NCBI GenBank assembly: GCA_021401465.1
Contig: JADDMT010000018.1
Span: 248,001 to 312,000 of the forward strand
Length of the DNA stretch: 64,000 bases
Source: Teratosphaeria epicoccoides
Lineage: Eukaryota > Ascomycota > Dothideomycetes > Mycosphaerellales > Teratosphaeriaceae
Direction: 5' to 3'
Positions 21,123-31,968 of the stretch are shown one piece after another (position 1 is the first letter of the stretch; the number at the start of each line of letters is the position of its first letter). Position numbers and translations under genes: made by a program. Under the pieces are notes generated by a model. The model ran no database searches. It saw only the letters and a program-made list of their open reading frames with translations, and was not told where the DNA came from.

Positions 21123-23700
21123 CTACCGCCCACCCGCATCACCGACCAGACCCTTCTTGGCCAAGAACGGCGACGGCATATCCTCATCACTCGGATCCCA
21201 TCTCGCGGGGCTCATCGTGGGCAGCAAGGTTGGCGCGGAAACCATAGCGCCCTCGTTGTCACCCACGGCTCCTCCGGCCTGTCCCTGAGAGAGCTCCACT
21301 AGAGTACGACCCTTGATGCCCGCCTTACCTGGCGACTGTAATGCGTTGCCATGAGCCAGGCGCGCGAGGTTGGCTGCTGTAGCCGCTCGGGGCAGCGTCC
21401 CAGCATTTGACGGAGGCGCTGGGGCCTTGCGAGAAGGCGTCAGGACTTTGCCGTCCTTGCCCGTAGCGGCTTGACGCTTAGGCGAGACGGTCGAGACTGG
21501 GACATTCGTGCGAGCAGAGCCGTTGCTGTTGCTGTTGGAGGATGGTGGCCGGTTCTCCTTCTCTGGGCTGGAGCCAGCTTTTGCTGCAGCACGTGCGCCG
21601 AAGGTGTTGTTGGTTCTTGCGCGGGTGGCGAGATGGTTTGTTGGCTGTACAGGCATGGTCTGCTGTCGCCCAAGACTCGGACGTGCCTTGCGGGCAGGAG
21701 GCTTGACAGGCTCGCCAGCGGCCAGAGCTTTGAAAGGATCGCCCCCATGAATCATGCCCTGGTTAGAAAGACCGCTCGATGGGCGAGATGGTGAGTCAAC
21801 ACCAATCGCGAGATCGTCATCGTCATCCTCGATGAGGTCATCATCGGCGAAAGTGCTATCGTTCTCGCCTGGGACCTGAGGGCGCAGTTTCGGCTCATTG
21901 GCAAGAGCAAAGATGTTCTTTCGGAGACCGGCACCAGCCATGCGGTCTTTTTGAGCACCATTTCGACGAGGTGACAGACTGAGACCTTTGATGCTCATCG
22001 GCGGTGCGATGTATTTAGGCATGGGCGACGGGTCAGCCATATGCACATCCATGGGAGAGCCTGCAGCTTGCTCGTTGAAGCTGTAGTTGGCGAGAGTCTT
22101 GGCTCTGCCAAAGGCTTGCCGCCTAGTCTTTGGCGGGGGCTTGGTGCGCTGCGCGAGTGGTGATGCATCCTCAGCCTCGGGTTCTTCCATGATTGAAAGA
22201 GAGGAGATGTCGGTGTCGAGTGACGAGCCATCAAGCTCCTGACCAATTGACGACCCATCAGACCTGGCGGCAGTAGTCGCGGTGGCGAAGCTGCTCTGGC
22301 TCTTCCCAGGTGGCGGCGTATTTGATCGGACATGAACGGCCGTTTCATTATTCGGGCCGAGACCGTGGCTCTGTGGCAGACTTGCCTGGTGCAGCCTGAG
22401 CTTCTCATCCACCTGCTGCTCAACAGCTGCATCGAACTGCGACCTCAGACTCGCCTTCTCCCTCTCAAGTTCCTGACCCTGCTTCTTTGCCGCTTCCGCC
22501 ACCCGCTGGTCAATTGCCAATGTCGCCTTCGCATGCCACTCCATCTCGATCTTCTTACCTGCTTCTCTCAAAGTCTGTACTTCCCGCTGCAGCTCCTGAA
22601 TCTGTTTGAGCGCGACATTGAGCTTGCTGACCGCCGAATCCCTCTCCTGAGTTGCCTTCTCAAACGCGAGGCCTGTCTCTAATCTCCGCCTTGCTTCCCT
22701 GATCTGCGCCACATTGAGCAACTGCGCAGTGTCTGGTCTCCTGTTTGGGTCGACCTTGAGACACCACTGAATGACGTCCCACAATTCCTGAGTGTAGACA
22801 CCTGATGGCAAATTTTTGATCTTGCCAGCCTTGATCTTCATGACGAGCTCTACGTGCGATCGTGCATCGAAGGGAACAGATCGTGTGCAGAGCTCGTATA
22901 TTATGCAGCCCAACGACCAGACGTCAGAGTGGTGGGAGTATCGTTCAGCAGCACAGATCTCCGGAGACATGTAGAAGGGTGTGCCGACATAAGTGCTGGC
23001 GAAGTCGTGTGATGCTATGATCTTCGACAGGCCAAAGTCCCCAAGCTTGACGGCGTTGTTGGTGCCGAGGAAGACTAGAGAGGTCAGTATCTCAACGAGC
23101 TTCTGGCTATTGATTCTTAGCATCCTAGATTGTACTCACCGTTTTCGGGCTTCAGATCCCGATGGAGAATCACCCGATGACCCTCCTTGCTCTGCAGTGG
23201 CTTCCTTCCCTTGCCCACTTGACCCTCCTCGCCTGGCCTTGGGGCGTCCTCACCATAATGACAACGGTACAAGGCACTTACTAACTGTGCAAAGATGCCC
23301 CAAACGAACTCCTCGTCGGCGAACTTATTTCTGTCTTTCAAACCCTTGATGTAACCCCCGAGGTCGCCATTGCCGCAGTATTCCATGTACAGGTGGATAT
23401 CTTGCGAACTCTTAATATGCTCGCGAGTATAGTATTGCACGACGTTTGGATGGCGTAGGTTCTTCAGGATGTCGAGCTCGGCAGCTAATTGGACGCGCTC
23501 CCTCTCTGACATGCGAGAGTATGATATTTCTTTGCGGCAGAGAACCTGACCATCTGCGCGTCTCCGTACCTTGCGGATGATGCCGAATGAGCCTTGACCT
23601 AGGTTTAACACAGTCAGTATATGTTGCGATCACATTGGACATGTCGAGACAAACCGATCTTCTGGAGGACATCATACTTCTCCTCCTCTGCTTCCGCCAT
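21123..23700 (-). CDS. nimA: NIMA-family mitotic protein kinase
   Basis: NIMA (yeast Kin3, NEK in animals) is a Ser/Thr kinase that promotes mitotic entry, chromosome condensation and nuclear-pore opening in fungi. Three exons: 23700..23655, 23598..23140 and 23074..21123, 818 residues; introns of 56 and 65 nt. The kinase domain starts at once: glycine loop GQGSFG (16-21), Lys38, catalytic HRDLKPEN (D163) and DFG (D181), with the fungal insertion GEDAPRPGEEGQVGKGRKP before the catalytic loop. A coiled coil follows the kinase (ATQERDSAVSKLNVALKQIQ), then a long, low-complexity, basic, Pro/Ser-rich tail with many SP/TP sites and KEN (EKENRPP), a likely degradation signal, in line with the proteolysis of NIMA at mitotic exit. 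The gene is divergent from the ankyrin/BTB gene. Confidence 0.95.
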
Positions 23701-24240
23701 GACGGGCTAAAAGGTACTTCTCCAGTCTACTACTGGTAGAGATTGGGCTTTTTCTATACAAAGACCGTTGCGTCTGTGCCTTATGCAGGATATTTGTTCG
23801 TGCTGCGTCTGTATGCTTCGTCCAATGATTGATCGCGAACCGTCTTCGTCAACTCTGCTAAAGCTGTCTCGGTGGCATGCCAGTGGATTAGTCCTTCTGC
23901 GTTAAAAGAGAAGGGAAAAAGCAAGAGGATGTAGGCGATGTTATGACGATGTACCTGTACAGGTGGACTGATGCGGAAACTCAGCGTGTCAAACGATTAA
24001 TTATGGTGGGAGACTACATCGACGAGTGTACTTGTTTACGCCGGTTGCTACGTGACTACCACTTTAGCTCTCTGGCCCTGCAGCATGTGGCGTCGCCCCA
24101 CGTCATGGGCCATGGCTCGTGCACGTGGCTGCATGTGAGATGTTTTCTCCAGAGAAATGGTCAAATACGTAATAGTTTGGAGGAGCTGGTTGTGTCCATA
24201 GAGCACCGACGTGTAGTGTTGCAACAGATCGATCGCCATC
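23701..24240. promoter_or_regulatory. Bidirectional promoter region, nimA and ankyrin/BTB gene
   Basis: These 540 bases separate the two start codons of divergently transcribed genes and must contain both promoters. Specific sites were not assigned. Confidence 0.5.
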
Positions 24241-26220
24241 ATGGCCGAGTCGAAGGGGACGAAGCTGCTTGGCAAGCATCAGCTGGAGCGAGCACTCTAC
24301 GAGGAGCACAAGGCTGTCTCATCTGGCAGGTTGAAGGAAGAGAATCCATTAGACACAAGCCTAGAGTTCAGGAAGTTCTGCGAGGCGTGCCGGAGAGGAG
24401 ACTTGCGGGTTTGTCAAGAGCAGATTGTGAAGGGCATCAATATCAATGCGAGGGATGAATACGACTACACGCCACTCATTCTGGTGAGTCGCCGCGAGGA
24501 CTACTGTGTGACCAATGTAGAACTGATGCTGAGATAGCATTAGGCCTCGCTATGCGGACACTTCGAAGTATGTCAGATGTTGCTTGAGCAGGGCGCACTG
24601 TGCGAGCGAGATACCTTCCAAGGCGAACGATGCCTGTACAACGCATTGAACGATCGAATACGGAATCTTCTCCTTTCATACGACTACTCGAAATCAACAC
24701 ATCCCCTCCAGCCTCTGGCGGGTCATATCAGTGCTCTATTGACACGAGAGACACCGAGAACAGCAGATATCCAAGTCCAGACTAGCAATGCGACATTTGA
24801 CCTGCACAAGTTTATCCTGTCCGCAAGGAGTCCATACTTCGCCAGGAAGCTTGCAACTGCACCTGAGACGAAAAGTTGGACGTTGGCTAACAGCATACCT
24901 TCCGAGAGTTTCGAGACCTGCATACGGTACCTGTATCTGGGCGATGTAAGGACCGACTTTGGCGATGCAGATGACGAGCAGGCAATCTTGGCTGGCATAG
25001 ACAAGCTCAGCAAGCAGTTGGAAGTTCCACAGATATTCGAAAACATTCTCAATCCTGGCGACAGACGGCAAGCAAGACAGCGGCGGACAGATGAGATACA
25101 GAAGGGACGAGATCAGATGGAGACATGGGTTCGAAACAATGTGTTGAAGCATAAATTGGTGGTGGACACCGAGAAAGCAGAGAGCGTCAGGTGGCACAGA
25201 GATAATGGCATATTCGCAGACGTGCTATTAAGAGCAGATGAGGAAAACGATGAAGGTGAAGGTGTGCCTGAGCAAGACTCTGACCCGAAGACGCGACAAT
25301 TGGAAGGTGCGCGGAATGGCATCCCAATCGGCAACTTCAATGCACAACCCTCCCGGTCACCGTCACGAAGACGGAAGCCAAAGAGATCCGTGCTTTACCC
25401 AACTCACCGTGCCATGCTCCTCCGCTCCGAAGTCTTCGCCACCATGTTCGCCTCGCCCTTCCGGGAAGGCCAAGAAAAGGATCACCTCCAGATCGTACCC
25501 GTGGATTGCGCTCCTGATGTCCTGGAAGTCGTACTCACATTCCTGTACACCGAGACCGCCGACTTCCCTCTCAGTCTTGCGCTTGATGTGCTGCAAGCGG
25601 CAGATATGCTATTTGTCGAGAAGCTGAAACAACGTGCTGCTCTCCTTATATCTACACTCGGAAATGGATCGGCGAGTATTGTGGAAGCCGAGAACCCGCG
25701 TGGCGAGACAGCAATGGATGATCTGATCGATATCTATGATGTGATGCGAGCGGGCTGGGACACGAGGGTGCATCGGTTGGAGGAATTCGGGGCGCGGTAC
25801 ATTGCTTACAGACTGGAGCGATTTATCGATGAACCCGAATTCAGGGTGCTGGTGCGGGAGAGTGCGGACCGTATCGAGCGGAGACAGGAGACGGATACTG
25901 TTGAGCTGGTCGACGATATTCGGTACTACCTGTCTGAGCGATTCAGGTTGAGATTTGAGGATGCTGGGCTGGATGAGATGCTGGACGAGACAACCTTGGA
26001 CGACAAAGATGAGGTGGAGGCTGGGAACGAGGCTCAGATAGCCCTCGCCGAGTCACCTGAAAACGGTCAGGAGGGCAGCGAGGCGCTGGAGCCTCACGGT
26101 GTGATCATGACCTTGGACGGCGAGGTCGCTGGTGATGAATTCGCGCAAGATGCGTTGAACTACCAAATTCTGCTCGGCAGACTCGAGACCCTGATGAGAG
26201 CATTAGGTCTCGATGGGTGA
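24241..26220 (+). CDS. Ankyrin repeat and double BTB/POZ protein (ABTB1/BPOZ type)
   Basis: Ankyrin-plus-two-BTB proteins of this layout (animal ABTB1/BPOZ, yeast YIL001W) are thought to act as adaptors, partly for cullin-3 ubiquitin ligases and translation elongation factor 1A. Exons are 24241-24483 and 24544-26220, with a 60-nt intron starting GTGAGT; 639 residues. Ankyrin units lie at about 45-115 (FCEACRRGDLRVCQEQIVKG, DEYDYTPLILASLCGHFEVC). BTB1 is at about 150-255 (TADIQVQTSNATFDLHKFIL). BTB2 is at about 298-430, split by an acidic and basic insert before SVLYPTHRAMLLRSEVFATM. A helical C-terminal region with an acidic tail follows. The start ATG directly precedes AESKGTKLLG. The stop is TGA. 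Confidence 0.9.
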
Positions 26221-27719
26221 AACCTCGGTCGGTACGGTCCACTACAAGACAGCCATTGCGTTGAGCTTGGGGCATTCGCCACACATACACGGGACTAGAA
26301 CTGGTCCTGCCAACATCTGTAACCTCGCGATAAGCTCTCATGAGTGGCAATGTTATTTCCAGGTCCTTTCGAACCTGTCAAGCGCCGTGATGCATCGACA
26401 ATCCGGTCTATTGATTGATCTACTGCCGAGTCATTCATTCCAGTAGTTGACCAGATACCATGATTGTAGAGATTTCGCAAGCATGAACGATCGCTCATGG
26501 ACCATCATCGCTGAATCTCAACTGAGATTGTATCCAGAAACATCGATTAGGAACGTCGCCCAAGGTTGCACCGTGCTGTACAGCAATATCCTCACAAGAT
26601 TCGTTATGGCCGCAGCACGAGGTGCAAAGCCCCACTGATGCAGAGCAACTGCACTCACCCACAGCTTCATCATCGCCAACCAATGTCGATATAGATCCTT
26701 CCGCGTCGCCGGTCCCGCAGCTGATGTCAGAAGCTACGTCCTTCGCTGCAAATACATCTTCAAGCAGCTCGTCCGAACGCACCTTAGATCTTCAACAAGG
26801 GGAACAAGGTTCTGAGCATTACCACGATCTGCGGGCAGACGGGAGCCAACCTTGCTGGAAGCGGTGCAGACGGCGTTAGAAACGTCTGTCGGGGCCGCAA
26901 TGGGAGAGATCGCTGGGTTTCGAGCTCAGAACGAGTCGCTTTCAGATGTCACATTGCGCAGTTGCCAAGATCCGATGGTAGATGAGCGCAACACAAGTCG
27001 ATGTGTAGCACAGTGGCTGAAGCCGCTTAGTCATGTAGCGCTCGCATACCCGGGCGGCTCACGCGTCGTGTTGAGCGCGCAATACAGGGAAACATTCTGC
27101 CAGGGAGAGGATATGGCCAGTATCTAGTACTGCACAGATGCTCTAATTTGTTTGGAACAGCTGGAAGAGCTTACTTCGCCTGACAGGTACAATAGAGCAT
27201 ATTCGTTGACTTATGTTCTCAGGAGGTCAAAGGCATTCCTATCCACATCCCTGTCTTAGGCGGACCAGGTCAGTCAAAGAAGCGAGGGTACGGTTCACAT
27301 CAATGAGTGAAGTTGACTGCCTCTCGAGACAACGCGGCCGTTGACTGAGGGTAACATTGTCTGGATGATGAGCCAAGCGGTAGCAGTCTGTTGTCAGTCC
27401 AGAGTTTCTAAGTACGGTCTGGTCCGACAGGTAGTAGGACTGTTGCGACCTCCTGTCGCATCCTCTGGGTCCAAGATGTCTGGACGGCAACATCACTACC
27501 GATTGAAGTGCACAGGATTCTATGCAGATAATAGATTAGGGGCAAGAGAAGCAGCAGCGGGTCCGAGGCCGATATGGATGTGGAACTGGGTTTCAAGCGA
27601 AAGCTGCCTGAGCGACCTGCTTCGAGAGGTTGCTCGTGCATCGAATCATGGCTGTACTTGACAGCTGGAGCCAGCGTCGTTGCGCGTTTGTACTTTGCAT
27701 CGGGCAGACTCATTCACGT
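26221..27719. other. Intergenic, one unexplained Ser-rich open frame
   Basis: No known gene is recognised in 1.5 kb. The plus frame stays open from about 26528 to 26879 and encodes a Ser/Pro-rich sequence (HSPTASSSPTNVDIDPSASP) but has no ATG. It could be an exon of a gene whose other parts I cannot find, or a remnant. A second plus frame, 26852-27127, is also unexplained. Confidence 0.4.
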
Positions 27720-28475
27720 TCAATGATGATTGACTCCACCACCCACGCCCTTCTCCCACCCTTGGATACTCTCCGCAATATTCATCCAATACCGCAACCT
27801 CACCGCCTCCCTCGCCGCAGTCTCAGTATCTCCTTTCTCAAAAGCCGCATCAAGCACCTGCACACTCTCCGCTATCCTCCCATTATTGACCTCCTGCAGC
27901 CTTACTAAGTCCTCCTCGCTCTCCGTCTCATCCACAGCTTCCCGAGCTTCCATGACTTGCATCAACAGCTCGCCGCCAGACATCTTCGATGACTCGTCTT
28001 CCACATCGATGCCCTGTAACGACAACAGATACTGCGCGCGTTTCAGAGGATCTTGCAGAGCCTTGTACGCCTCATTTATCCGCGCACTCACCGCTTCCGC
28101 TTGTCGCTTCTGGCCGTCAGGTGCTAGATCTGGATGGGCTTTTGCTTGCAACTGAAGGAACTCTTTGCGAAGCTGCTTCAAGTCGGGCGAAAAGGGTGCT
28201 TTCGGTGGAGGACCTGATGGGAAGGTCTGAGGGAAGAAATCATAGTGTGTGGGCGCAGCTGTAGTTGGCGCATGTCCCCGACCAACGGCTGATTGTGCTT
28301 CCTGTCGCCGCGATGAGGAGATTGTGAATGCCCTTATCGCTATTGCTCGTACAGACCTAGGACTCCTGGATGCGGCTCTGCAACTGGCACAAATCCATGG
28401 CGCTGGTGAAACCTGAACTGCAGGCTTAGCAGAACGAAGCGCGCCACGAGTGTACTCCAATATTTCTCGACGCAT
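27720..28475 (-). CDS. JAC1: Mitochondrial J-type co-chaperone HscB/Jac1
   Basis: Jac1 delivers the Fe-S scaffold Isu to the Hsp70 Ssq1 in the mitochondrial matrix during iron-sulfur cluster assembly. Single exon, 251 residues. An Arg/Ser-rich leader (MRREILEYTRGALRSAKPAV through RAFTISSS) is a mitochondrial presequence. The J domain follows (THYDFFPQTFPSGPPPKAPF, then RKEFLQLQAKAHPD with the HPD tripeptide, then ARINEAYKALQDPLKRAQYL). The C-terminal HscB oligomerisation domain contains LLMQVMEAREAVDET and ends in the usual helix (RLRYWMNIAESIQGWEKG). The start is the ATG with AA before it; longer in-frame sequence upstream lacks an ATG in good context. The pair ANP/CWIC in the leader (WICASCRAAS) is a short CxxC motif of unknown importance. 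Confidence 0.92.
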   Translation of the reverse strand: MRREILEYTRGALRSAKPAVQVSPAPWICASCRAASRSPRSVRAIAIRAFTISSSRRQEAQSAVGRGHAPTTAAPTHYDFFPQTFPSGPPPKAPFSPDLKQLRKEFLQLQAKAHPDLAPDGQKRQAEAVSARINEAYKALQDPLKRAQYLLSLQGIDVEDESSKMSGGELLMQVMEAREAVDETESEEDLVRLQEVNNGRIAESVQVLDAAFEKGDTETAAREAVRLRYWMNIAESIQGWEKGVGGGVNHH

Positions 28476-28898
28476 ATTGTGTTTGCGATCGCCAATCCGA
28501 GTGAATGTCTTTGTCAAGCCTACTTTGACCTGGGCATGACGCAGACCATCGCCAAAGGCACGTGGCAAATGCGTAAGCTTGCCATTCAGCAGTCACGCTT
28601 AGTCAATTATGCAATTATGCAATTTATGCAGAATCCCAAAATCTGCATAAATGAATGCTGCACAACTTAATTCTACTTCGAGCGCCTGCAAGGCTTTGCA
28701 GCAATGCCATGCCGCTAACCGTTTTAGACCTTCAAAGCATTTAACGTCGACCAAAACACCACATCGCATGAATAATGTCTAGGAATACTTCATGCTATCA
28801 TGGGCCTTCCATGCTCGTGCCACCACCTTCATGAGGCCTCGTAAAAGCTACCAAGTCAATACTGCCGCATGTCTTCTCACCCAACGCCTCTTGGATTG
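28476..28898. other. Intergenic, JAC1 promoter
   Basis: This gap of about 420 bases lies between JAC1 and the 3' end of the cytidine deaminase gene. It includes an AT-rich stretch near 28605-28670 and no recognised gene. Confidence 0.5.
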
Positions 28899-29654
28899 CT
28901 ATGCTTGGGGACTACCGTCAATGACTCGTTGACTGAGCCCGTTCTGCATGTCCTCAGTCGTCAACAGCTTTTCCGGTCCAAAGCTCATCGGTAGGAGTTG
29001 TTCGAGCGTCATTACAGTCGACTTGCCACCCTTGTCATACATCAATATTGGCATGTTGAGCTGCAGCATACTATCAGCATCGACCCAGCCACTGTATTTG
29101 ACGCAGCAAAGCTCTGTATGTTGCTCACCTCACAGAACTCCCTTAGAAACTGCCGACACATCCCACATGGACTTGCAGGCGGACTGACATCGGTGGCGAC
29201 GGCTAGGGCTCTGATGTCGCCCTTTTTCGCCCCCTGCTTAAGGTCATGGATCAGCGGCTTGTATCATCAATACGCCCCTTTGAATACAGATGCATTGGAC
29301 AGACGACTCACCTGCACGACAGCGGTGGCCAATGTGACTCTCTCAGCACACGTGCCGACCGGGTAGGCCGCGTTCTCAATGTTTGCTCCTTTCACAATCT
29401 CGCCGCTGGCAAGCAGAATGGAGCATCCAACTCTGAAACGAGAGTATGGGCCTTCTTGCAATTGTCAGCATAGCTAACGATGGGATCTGCTTTCCGTGCA
29501 TATACTGACAATAAGCCCTGCCCTTCGCCTCCACACATCCCTCGCTTAATTTCTGCACCTCACTTGTCGAGAGTCCATGGATCAGTGCTGTATCATGGCG
29601 TTGATGACCTCTTGAACCTGGATTCGCGGACGTCGGGGTCTTAACATCACTCAT
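28899..29654 (-). CDS. CDD1: Cytidine deaminase
   Basis: Zinc-dependent hydrolytic deamination of cytidine and deoxycytidine to uridine and deoxyuridine in pyrimidine salvage, in the cytosol. Four exons: 29654..29510, 29451..29312, 29233..29129 and 29060..28899, 183 residues, the usual size of the homotetrameric class plus a short Ser/Thr-rich N-tail. The zinc site is complete: TCAERVT gives the first Cys and the catalytic Glu, and SPCGMC gives the other two Cys. Family blocks CPYSRFRVG, GANIENAAYPVGTC and DVSPPASPCGMCRQFLREFC are in order; NIENAAYP binds the ribose. The third intron is removed just before LNMPI. All introns have GTCAGT, GTGAGT or GTGAGC donors. Confidence 0.92.
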
Positions 29655-29898
29655 GGTCAAAAATCGAAAAGGTGATGTGTGCTTATTGTTGTTTGCAGGT
29701 GTGTATATCAAGTCACTGCGAAGCTTGAAGCATGAGATGCGAAAAGCTGAAATGGGAAGGCGCTTGCGAAGCTTTGTTTATGCCTTTGCTTTGAAGCATT
29801 CCTCGTTGTCGCGCATCAGGTTTGAGCCATATCCTGGGCTCGAGCTGCGATGGTAATTCTATAACCTCACTGTCGATATGTACAGTCCTGTTGAACGC

Positions 29899-31968
29899 TT
29901 ACAGATCTCGATGGCTTTTTTCATCGCTATTATTTAAGTTTCCATCGACACCGTCACCACCAAGACCGTGCCGCTGCTTGTACGGAGAAGTCGTTGCAAC
30001 GCAATTTTTGCCGCGCGTCCGTTCGAAGAATGTGGAGACTTCTGAGCTCCAGTCATCGTCATCTGGCTCGTCCATAGTATCCTCCTTCTCAGCGGTACGA
30101 CGCGCCATCGCCGCCTCCCAGTCGGCGCGCATCTCCTCGACGCGCTGCTTGTAGTCTTCCTCAGCATTGTACGCCTTGCCCTTGCCCATTAGATTCTCCC
30201 ACAAAGACAAGTGCTTGGGATGCACTGCGACGCCGTGGTAGCTTTGCTCGCGGCCAGCGCGAATGTATGCCCAGCGACGCTCCTGCTCCTTCAAATCCAG
30301 TCCGGTGGTGTCCGGAAGGAAGAGAAACGTGAGGATCGCGCCAGCAAGACCGAACCATGGGACAACCAGGAAGCGTGTTGGGGTGCCGATATAATTGTAA
30401 AGCACAGCAGCGGTTAAAGCGCCCATCTTGCCCCAGGCAGCCGAGAAGCCGTGAGCAGAGGCACGGACGGGCGTGGGGAACACCTCAGCAGCCACCAAGA
30501 AGGTCACTGAATTAGGGCCGAACTGGTTGAAGAATGACGAGATAAAGTACATGGCCATGAAGCTGGTGATGCCAGGACCCTCGGCGTAGTAGCTGTAGCC
30601 GAAGGCGGGGATGACGAAACAGATGAAGCAGCCAAGGAAGCCAACGATCTGCATCCATTTGCGGCCATATAGCTTGTTGTCAATCAGGAAGGAGGCGAGA
30701 TAGTAGCCGACGAGCTCAACGCCGACATTCAGCAAGTTCCAAAGCCAAGTCACCAGGACAGACTTGTTGTTTGGGGTGAGTGCTTCAATGAACTCACTCT
30801 GAAAGAGCTTGTTGCCGTAAAAGAATATGTCGTTTGCATACCACGCGCCAGCTGTGGCAATGAGACGACCACCAAAGTATTTGATCGTCAACTTGAGTGA
30901 CTGCGTGTCATAGCCCGTGACCTTCTGCTTTTTCTTAGCAGCTTGCAGCTGCTTCGACGCAGATCGCATCTTGTAGGTACGGTAGTAGACCAACCAGAGC
31001 GTGCCGGCAGCTGGGATAGCGAAAGAGACCCGGTACACCCACTGTACACTGGTGCGGCTGTACTTTGGCCCGCCCTGACCGTGGTGGAAGATCAGGAGCA
31101 GGAGAATGAGAATGGCTTGGTTCAGGAATTGACCCCAGCCTTGCATCAGGAAAGCAGATGTGACTTTACGGCCACGGTGCAGCCGGTCATCACGGGTGGA
31201 AACCTTTCCTGAACCAACTGCATTCTCCATACCGGATGTAGCAGTCATCGGATACTCACCGCCGACACCGATACCGTAGAAGAACAGCGACCAGCAATAG
31301 CAGATGACCCAGCCATTCAGTGTGACACCCCACGCAGAAGTCAGCATGAGCAGGCCGACGAACATGATCACGGCATCCTGAATCAAGCCCCAGCGACGAC
31401 CAAGCCAGTCACCAATGATGCCGACAAGGACTTGACCAACGATGATACCAATGATCTCTAGGTAGTCGATGGCCCGCGTCCAGGTTTCGTTGCACTCGGT
31501 GTACGGCGTGTTCCAACAGCTTGGAAAGGCGGCTTGTAGCAGAGGCTTGACGTTACCAATGGAGAAGAGTACGTAACTGTGCATTCATCAGCATCAAGTA
31601 TCGCAACTCACAAAAATTCTGACCTACCCTTCAAGCAAAAGACCCATACCGGGAATGACCATGTTTCGGAAGTAATAGCTGACAGGGCTGAGAGGGTCGG
31701 CCTTCATCATGCGACCGATACTTCTCAGCTCTTTTGCCGCTTCCGCTGAGTCGGTCTTGTGGGTAAATTTGGCTCTCTTCGCGATGTTCATGTCTGCCCA
31801 GTATGTGCCATTCTCGTCATAGCTGTCGTCAGGCAATAGCAGTGACCTGAACACCGCACTTTCGTTGCCCGACATATTGCTGACGTCTGCAGTCGCGACG
31901 TGCCCACCGCCCATGTTTGGGCCATGAGGTGCCGCGAGCCCATAATCACGCATCGACTGGTCCGCCAT
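29899..31968 (-). CDS. MFS transporter, phosphate:H+ symporter (PHS) type, Git1/Pho84-like
   Basis: Proton-coupled uptake carrier of the PHS branch of the major facilitator superfamily; members import phosphate or glycerophospho-compounds at the plasma membrane. Exons 31968..31628 and 31576..29899 with a 51-nt intron (GTAGGT donor, GCACAG acceptor), 672 residues. A long hydrophilic N-tail (about 110 residues) precedes twelve predicted membrane segments. Signature motifs are DYLEIIGIIVGQVLVGIIGD and WLGRRWG after segment 2, GIGVGGEYPMTATSGMEN in segment 4, RGRKVTSAFLMQGWGQ in the centre and TPVRASAHGFSAAWGK in the second half. A long charged C-tail ends NNSDEKSHRDL. Substrate is not decidable from sequence alone. 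The start is the ATG of MADQSMRDYG; the frame extends upstream without a better ATG. Confidence 0.85.
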
